Below, one piece after another: positions 1-7,473 of a stretch of 64,000 nt of DNA (positions within the stretch are counted from its first letter, which is position 1; each line of letters begins with the position of its first letter). Source of the stretch: Clostridia bacterium. GTDB taxonomy: Bacteria > Bacillota > Clostridia > Oscillospirales > CAG-272. Made by a program: the position numbers and the translations under genes. The stretch spans positions 1 through 64,000 of the forward strand of contig JAFVRQ010000009.1 in the NCBI GenBank assembly GCA_017504245.1, given 5' to 3'. The notes beneath the pieces were generated by a model. That model searched no databases. It was not told where the DNA came from and saw only the letters and a list, made by a program, of their open reading frames with translations.

Positions 1-408
1 AAAAATCCAATTTGCTACTATCCAACGAAGCCATTTCGTTATCAAACGGCTATAGCTTAACAAAGTAAATTTTAGAAAAACACTATGAAATAGTGGTTTT
101 CGTAGTTTGGAAAGTCTAATCCTGACCGTTGTACTTGTACATAAGGGCAGGATTGGAGTTTCAAAACCGATAATTCGTTTGCGAATTATCGAAAATTTAC
201 GCCGATTTAGTTTCTTCTACGCGCAAGATTCTTCGCTTCACTGCGTTTCGCTCAAGAATGACGCCTGCGGCGTCGCGCAAATTTAAAATCCGAACACACC
301 AAGCGATTAAAGTTTTTTGGTTACTTTTTTTCAAAAAAGTGACCGCCCGCCGCGTAGGCGATCTTGCTTTAACTAACTTTTCAACATCCCGCTAAATCCC
401 AATTTATT
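1..408. repeat. Long non-coding hairpin-rich repeat, copy A (cut by window edge)
   Basis: No coding gene. The same sequence recurs in inverted orientation at 41121-41460, with shared blocks around the TATAGCCGTTTGATAACG core, the GTACAAGTACAACGGTC stem and the GGCGGGCGGTCAC stretch. It is a chain of small stem-loops, for example ATAATTCG/CGAATTAT near 171-187. The right end, GCTAAATCCCAATTT at 391-405, is the terminal inverted repeat seen at the other copies. Copy A carries about 70 extra bases (205-280) relative to copy B. The left end lies outside the window. Confidence 0.8.
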
Positions 409-419
409 GTTCATATATA

Positions 420-447
420 ATAAAAAAGCCACCCGGGTGGGTGGTTA
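420..447 (-). terminator. Intrinsic terminator of the SLOG gene
   Basis: Read on the minus strand: CCACCC stem, ACCC loop, GGGTGG stem, then CTTTTTTATT. It sits just past the stop codon of the 458-931 gene. Confidence 0.8.
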
Positions 448-457
448 TATGTTTGGT

Positions 458-931
458 TTATGCTTTTACAAGGTTTAGGACCTTGATTTTTTGTTTTCTG
501 GCGATGTTCACGGTTTGGTAGGTGCCGCCTGTGAGCACCTCGAGGAGTGCGACGCAGACGTCAGCGCCCTGCACAAGCTCGCGGTTCCTTGCAAAAAGGA
601 CGCCGTGGTAATAATTCTCGCTCGTATAATGCACGGAATCGGCATTTTGAAGCACGAAATCATAGAGCTGCTTTTCCGTTGCCGAATAACCGACTGCCTG
701 CTTTTTATAGGGCAGGATCAAATGCAGCTTAATATGCGGATATTTTTGCTTGAGTTTGATTACGTGAACGGCGGCTATTGTGTCGAAGCCCTTGGCTCCG
801 CCCGTTCTGAAGTCGGTTACTCCTTCGTTTTCGATAAGGTCGATTATCGTTCTGTCAAGACGCTCCGTAAGAACGGAGGGCTTTGTTTTTTTGATTTCTC
901 TATGCCCTGTGAAGCAACAAATTTTAGACAT
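458..931 (-). CDS. YpsA/DUF1273-like SLOG-family protein
   Basis: 157 aa single-domain Rossmann-like protein. FTGHR lies at residues 7-11, TGGAKGFD at 43-50, FARNRELV at 113-120 and GGT at 135-137. These are the usual nucleotide-pocket features of the DUF1273/YpsA branch of the SLOG superfamily, related to the DprA fold and lysine decarboxylase-like enzymes. Family members are thought to bind nucleotide-derived ligands; B. subtilis YpsA affects cell division, but no exact reaction can be assigned here. The start is preceded by AAGGCGG and a TTGACT-17-TATTAT promoter. It is monocistronic with its own terminator. Confidence 0.85.
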   Translation of the reverse strand: MSKICCFTGHREIKKTKPSVLTERLDRTIIDLIENEGVTDFRTGGAKGFDTIAAVHVIKLKQKYPHIKLHLILPYKKQAVGYSATEKQLYDFVLQNADSVHYTSENYYHGVLFARNRELVQGADVCVALLEVLTGGTYQTVNIARKQKIKVLNLVKA

Positions 932-956
932 TTAATCACCGCCTTTTCATACATAT

Positions 957-985
957 ATAATAACACAAAAACAACGAAAAGTCAA
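957..985 (-). promoter_or_regulatory. Sigma-A-type promoter for the SLOG gene
   Basis: Minus-strand -35 TTGACT (980-985) and -10 TATTAT (957-962) separated by 17 bases, about 25 bases upstream of the start codon. Confidence 0.65.
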
Positions 986-1055
986 CAAAGTATTTTATTT
1001 TTGATAAATAATAGAATAATGAAAGAACACAAAAAATGTTTTTTCGACAAAAATG

Positions 1056-1170
1056 TGTGGAAAACTTGATTGTTTTGCGACATCATCTGTGGAAAACTCT
1101 GTGGAAACTGTGGAAAACAACGCAAAATCGCGATTTTTTAGAAATGAGAAACGAATGTTCCTGTGGAAAA
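1056..1170 (-). other. Cluster of five DnaA-box-like sites (TTTTCCACA)
   Basis: TGTGGAAAA occurs at 1056-1064, 1088-1096, 1109-1117 and 1162-1170, and TGTGGAAAC at 1100-1108, all in one orientation. Read on the minus strand the unit is TTTTCCACA, one base from the classic DnaA box TTATCCACA. Both flanks (about 955-1050 and 1180-1250) are very AT rich. The cluster fills the gene-free stretch 932-1256. It may be an origin or a DnaA-titration/regulatory cluster; dnaA and dnaN are not in this window, so the role is inferred. Confidence 0.6.
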
Positions 1171-1256
1171 CTTTTTTGCAAAATATTTTTGTTTGATTTT
1201 TCTATTTTTAAAAATTACGTTGAAAATCGTAGTAAATCACAAGATTACATTAAAAG

Positions 1257-1649
1257 TTATGTATCGCCGATAAGTCCCTCGTTTTCGCGAACGCGTTCAA
1301 AAAGTGTACGCGCGCGCTCAAGCCGACGGTAGACCGTTCTATCGTCGCAATGCTCCCTCGTTGCAAGCCGCAAAATGCTCGCTCCTCGCTCTTGCTTTGT
1401 TGAACGATATGACACTCCCTCAAAATACACCTCATAAACCGCCCTTAATACTTCCTCCTCGCCGTTCAGCCTCAGCAATCGCAGGGTATCGTAAACTGCG
1501 AGCATATCGAGGCGCGATCTTCGGGCTACGCAGAGCATATCAATCTTTTTATATGCTTGGATCGGGTTCAGCTTTTCGCTTGCGAGTCCCAAGCGCGAAA
1601 ATTTGCTAAATATTCTGATTATTTCGTTTCTTGTGTATTTTTCGTCCAT
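1257..1649 (-). CDS. HTH protein, sigma-region-4/ArpU-like, predicted LexA-controlled
   Basis: 130 aa, basic. The C-terminal part (about 88-118) has a helix-turn-helix look, with DDRTVYRRLERARTLF as the probable recognition helix, as in ArpU/RinA-type phage late regulators and sigma-70 region 4. No further domain is recognised and the family is uncertain. The start has a strong site, AAGGAG, 5-6 bases upstream. Its promoter has consensus -35 and -10 boxes with a LexA-like palindrome in the spacer, suggesting damage-inducible expression. It is divergent from the leucine-rich repeat gene, with the DnaA-box cluster just past its 3' end. Confidence 0.6.
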   Translation of the reverse strand: MDEKYTRNEIIRIFSKFSRLGLASEKLNPIQAYKKIDMLCVARRSRLDMLAVYDTLRLLRLNGEEEVLRAVYEVYFEGVSYRSTKQERGASILRLATREHCDDRTVYRRLERARTLFERVRENEGLIGDT

Positions 1650-1678
1650 TTTTTCTCCTTTTGGGTGTCTTTTTCTTT

Positions 1679-1707
1679 ATTATAGAACAAATGTTCGTGT
1701 TTGTCAA
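1679..1707 (-). promoter_or_regulatory. Consensus promoter with embedded LexA-like operator
   Basis: Minus-strand -35 TTGACA (1702-1707), 17-base spacer, -10 TATAAT (1679-1684). The spacer contains CGAACATTTGTTCT, matching the Gram-positive LexA/DinR box (CGAAC-N4-GTTC core); GAAC and GTTC arms at 1685-1696. Bound LexA would block polymerase here. Confidence 0.7.
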
Positions 1708-1736
1708 GCAAAAAAACAAAAAATATACAAAAAATA

Positions 1737-1765
1737 TTGCAAAATTTATTATTATGGTTTATAAT
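1737..1765 (+). promoter_or_regulatory. Promoter of the leucine-rich repeat gene
   Basis: -35 TTGCAA (1737-1742), 17-base spacer, -10 TATAAT (1760-1765), about 30 bases before the ATG. It is back to back with the LexA-boxed promoter. Confidence 0.75.
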
Positions 1766-1797
1766 GGATTCAGGAAAACATATGAGGGGGGGCTTTG

Positions 1798-3639
1798 ATG
1801 AGATATCCGAGAAAAATTGACGAATACAGGCGACCTGCGATAATTGTGGGTGCTATTTTGCTTTTTGTTGCTTTGGTTTTGTTGATTATCGGCGCGGTGA
1901 AATTTATTGACAGAAAAAAAGCGGACAATCGCGATGACATAAGCGCGCCCATCGTTACAGACGGTGTTGTAACCGATTGGGGAAATGCAATTGACATTGT
2001 GATTAAAAGCCGATATATTGGCGGAAAGGTCAAGACCACGAAAATTGATATTTCGAGAATGAGCTACACTGCAAGGCAGCCCAATCCTTATACAGAAACC
2101 GTAAAGCTCCCTGCAAGCATTGAAGAGATTGCAGAGGATTCCTTCGACTTCTTTTTATCGCTTAAAAGCATTAAAGTTAGTATTTTTAACAAGTATTTTA
2201 AGAGCGTTGACGGAGTTCTTTATTCAAAGGACGGAAAGACACTTATTCGATACCCTTCGGGCAAAGAGGGGGAGAGCTTCACAATTCCCGACGGAGTTGA
2301 AACGATTGCCTATAATGCTTTTTACAGAAGCTCAAATTTGAAGTTTGTGGAGCTTCCGAGCAGTGTTACTGCAATTGGGGAGGGCGCTTTCAGAGAGTGC
2401 TCATCCCTTGACAACGTGGTGATTCCCGATTCGGTTATTTCAATTGGTGATAATGCTTTTTCAAAATGCGATGGGCTTAAAAATATTACTCTCAGCAAAA
2501 ATCTTGAAAGCATTGGAGCGCAGGCGTTTTCGGATTGTATTGCTTTAAAATCAATCGTTTTGCCGGATTCTTTAAAGAATTTTGGCAAGGAGTTGTTTTT
2601 GGGCTGTTGGGAGCTTTGTGACGTTACTTTGCCGAGCGGAATTGAGAAGATTCCTGAGGGAATGCTTTCTTGCTGCAATTCATTGACCTCTTTTGTTGTG
2701 CCCGACACGGTAAAGAGAATTGGAATTGCTGCGTTTGACGGTGCGGGGCTTATAAAAATCGTGCTTCCCGAGGGGCTTGAGGTGATTTCTTGGCGCGCCT
2801 TTGAGGAATGCAAGCAGCTTAGAGAAATTATTATACCAAAATCCGTTAATTTGATTGACGGCGAGGCATTTCAAGAATGCTCTTTGCTTGAGGCTGTGAC
2901 CTTTCTTGGCGGTGACGCTCGTTTGGGTGCCGGCGCTTTTGACGGGTGCGAGAAATTGAAAAGGGTTTATGCGCCGAGCGTGGAGGATTGGCTTTCTTTG
3001 TCGTTTGAAAATATGGGGTCAAATCCCTTGGAATTTGGTGGAAAGCTATATTTGAACGGTGAATTTGCGACGAATATTGAAATTCCCGAGGGTGTGACGG
3101 TTATTGGCTCTTATCAGTTTTCTGGGTATTCATATCTTGAGAGTGTGAAGCTTCCCGAGGGGCTTGAAGTAATATCGAATTCTGCGTTTGAAAATTGCAA
3201 GAAAATAAAGGAAATTAATCTGCCTTCGACCTTGAAGGTGATTGACAATGCCGCATTTAACAAATGCTCTTTGCTTAAAAATTTGTATATTCCGTCATTG
3301 GAGTTTTATCTCGATTTGGACGGATACGGCAGCGTTATGTCAAACGTGGAGAATTTGTATATCGACGGCGAGCGCGTGTCGGAGGTTATTTTCCCCGATG
3401 GCGTTGAAAGAATCCCCGATTTCGCGTTTTGTAATTGGGGCTTTCTTGAAGGTATTTACATTCCGTCAACGGTGAATAATATTGGTTATTACGGCTTGGC
3501 GGGCTGCGACTCGCTTGGTGAAATTCGCTTTGGCGGCACTGTTGCCGAGTGGGAGGAGATCGTTAGGTGGTCTCATTATTGGAAGCAATCCTCGGATAAG
3601 TACACCGTCATTTGTGTGGACGGAGAAATAGAATACTAA
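1798..3639 (+). CDS. BspA-type leucine-rich repeat membrane-anchored protein
   Basis: 613 aa. One hydrophobic segment (about residues 14-36) after a basic N-terminus suggests a membrane anchor or uncleaved signal with the rest outside. From about residue 90 to 590 it is a run of LRR_5 (BspA-like) repeats of the form IP-x-x-V-x-x-I-x-x-x-AF-x-x-C, with some longer irregular spacers. Such proteins are commonly extracellular adhesins or interaction scaffolds in gut bacteria; the ligand is unknown. ATG at 1798 was chosen over the TTG at 1795 because the GAGGGGGG site fits it. It is monocistronic. A second LRR protein lies at 58155. Confidence 0.85.
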   Translation: MRYPRKIDEYRRPAIIVGAILLFVALVLLIIGAVKFIDRKKADNRDDISAPIVTDGVVTDWGNAIDIVIKSRYIGGKVKTTKIDISRMSYTARQPNPYTETVKLPASIEEIAEDSFDFFLSLKSIKVSIFNKYFKSVDGVLYSKDGKTLIRYPSGKEGESFTIPDGVETIAYNAFYRSSNLKFVELPSSVTAIGEGAFRECSSLDNVVIPDSVISIGDNAFSKCDGLKNITLSKNLESIGAQAFSDCIALKSIVLPDSLKNFGKELFLGCWELCDVTLPSGIEKIPEGMLSCCNSLTSFVVPDTVKRIGIAAFDGAGLIKIVLPEGLEVISWRAFEECKQLREIIIPKSVNLIDGEAFQECSLLEAVTFLGGDARLGAGAFDGCEKLKRVYAPSVEDWLSLSFENMGSNPLEFGGKLYLNGEFATNIEIPEGVTVIGSYQFSGYSYLESVKLPEGLEVISNSAFENCKKIKEINLPSTLKVIDNAAFNKCSLLKNLYIPSLEFYLDLDGYGSVMSNVENLYIDGERVSEVIFPDGVERIPDFAFCNWGFLEGIYIPSTVNNIGYYGLAGCDSLGEIRFGGTVAEWEEIVRWSHYWKQSSDKYTVICVDGEIEY

Positions 3640-3667
3640 CAAAAATACACCACCCGTGATCGGGCTA

Positions 3668-3787
3668 TTTCAAATCTGAAGGGGTTTTAGAAAAAATCGC
3701 TATTTAATGCCTTCCAAATTTGATGGGGTTAATTATGAGATTTTCGAACTCGATACAGTTGAATGGCTTTCAAATCTGGTGGGGGTG
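3668..3787 (+). repeat. Three imperfect direct repeats, TTYCAAATYTGRTGGGG type
   Basis: Related 19-base units start at about 3668, 3712 and 3768, each with a CAAATYTG core followed by a G-run. They sit in the gene-free stretch between the LRR gene and the rhs remnant. Function unknown. Confidence 0.5.
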
Positions 3788-3836
3788 GAATTAGTGTAAT
3801 ATACTAATACGCTCGAGAAAACAAATAAACTAAAAA

Positions 3837-3870
3837 GACACCTCATATCGAATATTCGATATGAGGTGTC
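3837..3870. terminator. Perfect 34-base palindrome, terminator-like
   Basis: GACACCTCATATCGAAT and its exact complement lie back to back with no unpaired centre. On the minus strand it is followed by TTTTTAG, so it can end transcription of the rhs remnant. Confidence 0.75.
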
Positions 3871-3896
3871 TTACTTATGAATACTGTTTTTCTGTT

Positions 3897-4860
3897 TTAT
3901 ATAAAATTAATGGGATTATTCTTGCAGTAAGCATAAAGGTTTAATCCGTTAATAGTTTTGGACTCCAAATAATTTGGTGTGTCCGCATTGATGAATCTGC
4001 TGGTCTTAGGATCATAATATCTCGTCATAAGGTAATACATCTTGAGATCCTTGTCCCAATAGTAGCCCCTATATCGCATCGGATTGCGCGCGCCAATGCC
4101 GTTAGTGTCGTATGTTACAGTACAGTTGCCCCAAGCATCATAAACGTATTCCGCAAGCTTAGTAGCACCTTGATAGATAGCTGTAATATCTCCGAACAAA
4201 TTCTTTCTATAGATGAATCTTTCGCCATTCTCTTCGTAGCCAACAATACCGTCGGAAGAATAGAGATAACGTCTTGTATAAGCGCCTTCCGTTTCCGTAC
4301 GAAGTCTACCGTTGCTATCGTAAATATAGCTCGAATCAACAATATCAATATGATTTACTCTTAACTTGGATTTTCTAATGCCGTTTGCATCGTATGTCAT
4401 ACGTGAAGTAGTCGAATCCTTTGTGAAACGAGTCAGAAGTCTGCCTCTGCTCCAAGCAAGCGTCGCGCCAAGATAGCTTGTGGGGTTGCCGCAAGTATCA
4501 TAAACGATGCTCTGACCGTCAAAGTTAGTTAACTGGTCCTTCCAAGCGTTTGTGTATGTATAAGCATACGTTTTCGTCGGCTCACCTTCAATCACACCCT
4601 CAGTGTAAGCGTATTCATTTTTGGACACAATATTTCCACCTACATTATACACGAACGTATAAGTTTTGTCAAGGAATAATTAAGGCAGGTCTACAATTTG
4701 TATATTTTTTGTGTCTATTATAGTTAAATACAATAGAAAGTTCTAAACTACGCTTAATATCACTCAAAGAAAGCAACGGAAGTTCGTGAATATAGTTGGC
4801 ATAGGGCAAATCGAGCTTTATCTGCCCCACATCGTATTTTTTAACATAATTATTTGACAT
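3897..4860 (-). pseudogene. Rhs (YD-repeat) gene remnant, internally deleted and frameshifted
   Basis: Two pieces of one Rhs protein. The first (4860-4669) keeps the true start, with an AAGGAGG site, and an N-terminal segment reading LPLLSLSDIKRSLELSI, which resembles the start of the Rhs shell in Gram-positive members; it stops after 63 residues. The second (about 4675-3897), in another frame, has YD repeats and the conserved core (YDAWGN, RYRGYYWDKDLKMYYL, RYYDPKTSRFINADT) and stops right after the core at NLYAYCKNNPINFI. The middle of the shell, hundreds of residues in intact family members, is missing at about 4660-4690, and there is no variable C-terminal toxin tip. Related debris lies at 52976-53130. 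Confidence 0.85.
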
Positions 4861-5010
4861 TTTTATTCCTCCTTTAAATTATATATTTTTATGTTTTTCT
4901 TGTGTTTGCACGACGATTGGGTTAAGAGTATATTATCCGTGCCAATAATTGCTCTTTTCTTAAACAATCAATTTAACCGCCCCCTTTGTGTAAAGTTATT
5001 ATAACTCATA

Positions 5011-5070
5011 AAAACCTGCCACAATCTACCACAACCTGCCACAACCTGCCAAACTCTGCCAACTCTTGCC
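5011..5070. repeat. Six 10-bp tandem units (ACAACCTGCC type) before infC
   Basis: Six consecutive 10-base units each end in TGCC, or once TACC (at 5020, 5030, 5040, 5050, 5060 and 5070). The period is close to one helical turn, so equivalent bases face one side of the DNA. The array lies 42 bases upstream of the infC -35 box, between it and the rhs remnant. No other gene is seen in 4861-5287. Confidence 0.7.
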
Positions 5071-5111
5071 ACTTTTGAAAAATTATGCAAAAAATATTTT
5101 CAAAAAACCTA

Positions 5112-5140
5112 TTGACAAAAGGGAAAGTATGTGGTAAAAT
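5112..5140 (+). promoter_or_regulatory. Promoter of infC-rpmI-rplT
   Basis: -35 TTGACA (5112-5117), 17-base spacer, -10 TAAAAT (5135-5140). Confidence 0.85.
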
Positions 5141-5287
5141 ACATCAGTAATGAAGCAGAACACCCCGTTCTCACCCTGCCACATAGGTGCGCTTGTGTTG
5201 ATATTTTTGATATATAGGCCATAATGGGCTTTGTGTGTCGTACGGGAAAATTCTGCGTACGACTTTTATTTTTTTGGAGGTGTTACC
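5141..5287 (+). promoter_or_regulatory. Structured infC leader with attenuator (L20-leader-like)
   Basis: About 140 bases of untranslated leader. At 5237-5263 a GTCGTACG/CGTACGAC stem is followed by a T-run (5264-5275), forming an intrinsic terminator just before the GGAGGT ribosome site. In Firmicutes this operon is commonly repressed by ribosomal protein L20 binding such a leader. The terminator is seen; L20 control is inferred. Confidence 0.65.
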
Positions 5288-5806
5288 ATAGCTAACGCAA
5301 AAGAAATGCTGATTAACGAGCAGATCGACGCAAAGGAGATCAGAGTTATCGGCGCAGACGGAGAACAGCTTGGAATTATGAGCACGGAGCAGGCGCTCAG
5401 AATGGCATACAACGACGGTCTTGACCTCGTTATGATGACGGGAAATGCAACTCCCCCCGTTTGCAAGATTATGAATTACGGAAAGTTCCGTTTTGAACGT
5501 GAGAAGAAGGAAAAGGAAGCTAAAAAGAAGCAACAGGTTGTTGAGCTTAAAGAAATTCAGCTTTCCTGCAGAATCGAAGCTCACGATTTTGAAACAAAAT
5601 TAAAGCACGCTCACAAATTCTTGTCGAGCGGAAACAAGGTTCGCGTGGTTCTTCGCTTTAAGGGAAGAGAAATGTCACACCAGGATCTTGGCGCAGAAAT
5701 TATGGAGAAATTCCGCGTTGCTTGTGAGGAGCTTGGAACTGTTGATAAAAAGCCCACGCTCGACGGCAGAATTCTCAGTATGGTAATTTCGCCAATCAAA
5801 AAGTAA
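5288..5806 (+). CDS. infC: Translation initiation factor IF-3
   Basis: About 172 aa, the family's usual length. IF-3 checks start codon pairing on the 30S subunit and keeps subunits apart. The N-domain begins INEQIDAKEIRVI, a charged linker follows (FEREKKEKEAKKKQQ), and the C-domain contains RFKGREMSH. No ATG lies near the N-terminus. The best start is ATA at 5288, six bases after GGAGGT; ATA/ATT starts are characteristic of infC and allow IF-3 to repress its own translation. It is first in the infC-rpmI-rplT operon. Confidence 0.95.
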   Translation: MANAKEMLINEQIDAKEIRVIGADGEQLGIMSTEQALRMAYNDGLDLVMMTGNATPPVCKIMNYGKFRFEREKKEKEAKKKQQVVELKEIQLSCRIEAHDFETKLKHAHKFLSSGNKVRVVLRFKGREMSHQDLGAEIMEKFRVACEELGTVDKKPTLDGRILSMVISPIKK

Positions 5807-5888
5807 AGCAGTACACAATAGGTCCTTGACCTCAAAAATAAAAATTATGTTTCGGGAGACCGAAATAAATATCAAAGGAGATAAAACA

Positions 5889-6083
5889 ATGGGAAAAATC
5901 AAAACACATAAGGCTTCATCCAAGAGATTTTCTGTAACAGGTACAGGTAAGGTTAAGCTCAATCACTGCTTCCGCCGTCATAAGACAGGTAAGAAGACAG
6001 GAAAGGCACTTAGACAGGGTAGAGAAAATGCATACCTTAGCGACGCTATGGCCGCAAACTACAGAGCACTTATTCAGAAATAA
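5889..6083 (+). CDS. rpmI: 50S ribosomal protein L35 (bL35)
   Basis: 64 aa, very basic. The start KIKTHKASSKRF and the internal HKTGKKTGKALR stretch are typical of bL35, a late-assembling large-subunit protein. ATG at 5889 follows AAAGGAG; an in-frame ATG further upstream is not needed. It is the middle gene of the classical infC-rpmI-rplT operon. Confidence 0.97.
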   Translation: MGKIKTHKASSKRFSVTGTGKVKLNHCFRRHKTGKKTGKALRQGRENAYLSDAMAANYRALIQK

Positions 6084-6114
6084 TCTAAAGAGAATTTATT
6101 AGGAGGATAGAAAA

Positions 6115-6468
6115 ATGGCAAGAGTTAAAGGCGCGATGATGACGCGTAAGAGAAGAAATAAAGTACTTAAGGCAGCTAAGGGTTACTGGGGTGCAAAATC
6201 CAAGCACTTCAAGATGGCTAAGCAAGCCGTTATGAAGAGCGGTAACTACGCATTCGCAGGCAGAAAGCTTAAGAAGAGAGACTTCCGTTCTCTTTGGATC
6301 GCTCGTATCAATGCACAGGCAAAGGTAAACGGCATCAACTATTCACAGTTTATGCACGGTCTTAAAAAAGCTGGTATTGACCTTAACAGAAAGATGCTTG
6401 CAGAGCTTGCAGTTAACGATAAGGCAGCATTTGCAGCACTCGTTGAACAGGCAAAGGCAGCTCTTTAA
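6115..6468 (+). CDS. rplT: 50S ribosomal protein L20 (bL20)
   Basis: 117 aa, the usual length. Family stretches include [23 protein letters not shown] and [11 protein letters not shown]. bL20 nucleates early 23S folding and is the known autorepressor of this operon in Firmicutes. A strong AGGAGG precedes the ATG. Last gene of the operon, followed by a terminator. Confidence 0.98.
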   Translation: MARVKGAMMTRKRRNKVLKAAKGYWGAKSKHFKMAKQAVMKSGNYAFAGRKLKKRDFRSLWIARINAQAKVNGINYSQFMHGLKKAGIDLNRKMLAELAVNDKAAFAALVEQAKAAL

Positions 6469-6475
6469 TCAGATT

Positions 6476-6503
6476 AAAAAACCCGGTCTGCCGGGTTTTT
6501 TGT
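6476..6503 (+). terminator. Terminator after rplT
   Basis: AAAAACCCGG stem, TCTG loop, CCGGGTTTTT stem and T-run. Confidence 0.9.
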
Positions 6504-6513
6504 CATATTTATA

Positions 6514-6551
6514 GGTGCGGTTGTTGGCTCGATTTTGAGCCTAACTGCACC
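6514..6551 (+). other. Long stem-loop before the RNA methyltransferase gene
   Basis: GGTGC...GGCTC pairs imperfectly with GAGCC...GCACC around a GATTTT loop. There is no T-run, so it is more likely a leader structure or processing site than a terminator. Confidence 0.4.
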
Positions 6552-6648
6552 CAAAAACGCCTTTATGAGCGTTGAAAAGCTATGGAAAAGGTCGAAAAAT
6601 TCAATGGCTTTTCAATTTTTATAATTTATGAAAGGAGCATTTTTCGTT

Positions 6649-7461
6649 ATGGAATGGCAGTATATTTCATCAAAAAGCAATTCGCTTATTGTTAGAATTT
6701 CAAAGCTCAAGGATAAAAAATACCGAAAAGCCGAGGGGCTCTTCCGCTTTGACGGAATTAAGCTCTTTTATGAGGCGGCAACCTCAGGCGCGCCTATTGA
6801 ATACGTGCTTCTTTCTGAGAGCGCGCGTGAAAAATATCGCTATGAGGTGGAGAAAAAATGCGTCTGTGAGAAGCTATATATCCTTGCGGATGACGTTTTT
6901 TCAAGGCTCACCGAAGAGCAGGCTCCCGAGGGGATTGTTACGGTTTGCAAAAACCTTAACAATATCACCCTTGAAGCCGATACGGACGTGCTTGCAAAGT
7001 CACTTCTTGGGAAGCGCGTGCTTATGCTTGAAAGCGTTCGCGACGTTGGAAATATGGGCACGATAATCAGAAGCGCAAGGGCTTTTGGAATTGATGCGCT
7101 TGTTATTAGCTCCGATTGTGCGGATTTGTATAATCCCAAAACCGTAAGAGCGGCTATGGGGGCACTCTTTACGCAACGAATAGTTGCAGTTGAGTCGATT
7201 TCGTCTTTAGTGTTGGCAATGAGAGGAGAAGGTGCGCGGGTTTTTGCGGCGGCTCTTGAGCGTGGTGCCAAAAAGCTTGGAGAAATTGAGCTTAAAAAGG
7301 GAGATGCAATTCTTATCGGCAACGAGGGTCACGGACTATCCGCAGAGGCGATTTCCTCTTGCGACGAATGTGTTTACATTCCTATGGAGGATGGCAGCGA
7401 GTCTTTAAACGCATCGATTGCCGCATCCGTTTGTATGTGGGAGCTTTATAAGACGAGATAA
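6649..7461 (+). CDS. SpoU/TrmH-family RNA 2'-O-methyltransferase
   Basis: 270 aa from the ATG at 6649, with AAAGGAG 11 bases upstream. It transfers a methyl group from SAM to a ribose 2'-OH in rRNA or tRNA through a knotted SPOUT fold. The three SpoU motifs are present: N-x-G-x-I-x-R at about 135-141, IGNEGHGLS at 223-231 and a motif 3 containing SLNAS at 252-256. The N-terminal 100 residues form the L30e-like substrate-binding domain. The target nucleotide cannot be read from sequence. It heads a tight run of genes toward dprA and topA. Confidence 0.92.
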   Translation: MEWQYISSKSNSLIVRISKLKDKKYRKAEGLFRFDGIKLFYEAATSGAPIEYVLLSESAREKYRYEVEKKCVCEKLYILADDVFSRLTEEQAPEGIVTVCKNLNNITLEADTDVLAKSLLGKRVLMLESVRDVGNMGTIIRSARAFGIDALVISSDCADLYNPKTVRAAMGALFTQRIVAVESISSLVLAMRGEGARVFAAALERGAKKLGEIELKKGDAILIGNEGHGLSAEAISSCDECVYIPMEDGSESLNASIAASVCMWELYKTR

Positions 7462-7473
7462 AGGAATTAGTTT

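Noticed and set aside
491-1069. Open frame on the + strand opposite the SLOG gene
   Set aside because: It mirrors the minus-strand gene, which has family motifs, ribosome site, promoter and terminator.
1036-1332. Open frame across the DnaA-box cluster
   Set aside because: Low-complexity translation, no ribosome site, runs into the 3' end of the HTH gene on the other strand.
5231-5287. In-frame N-terminal extension of infC starting at 5231
   Set aside because: It would translate through the attenuator hairpin; GGAGGT is placed for ATA at 5288.
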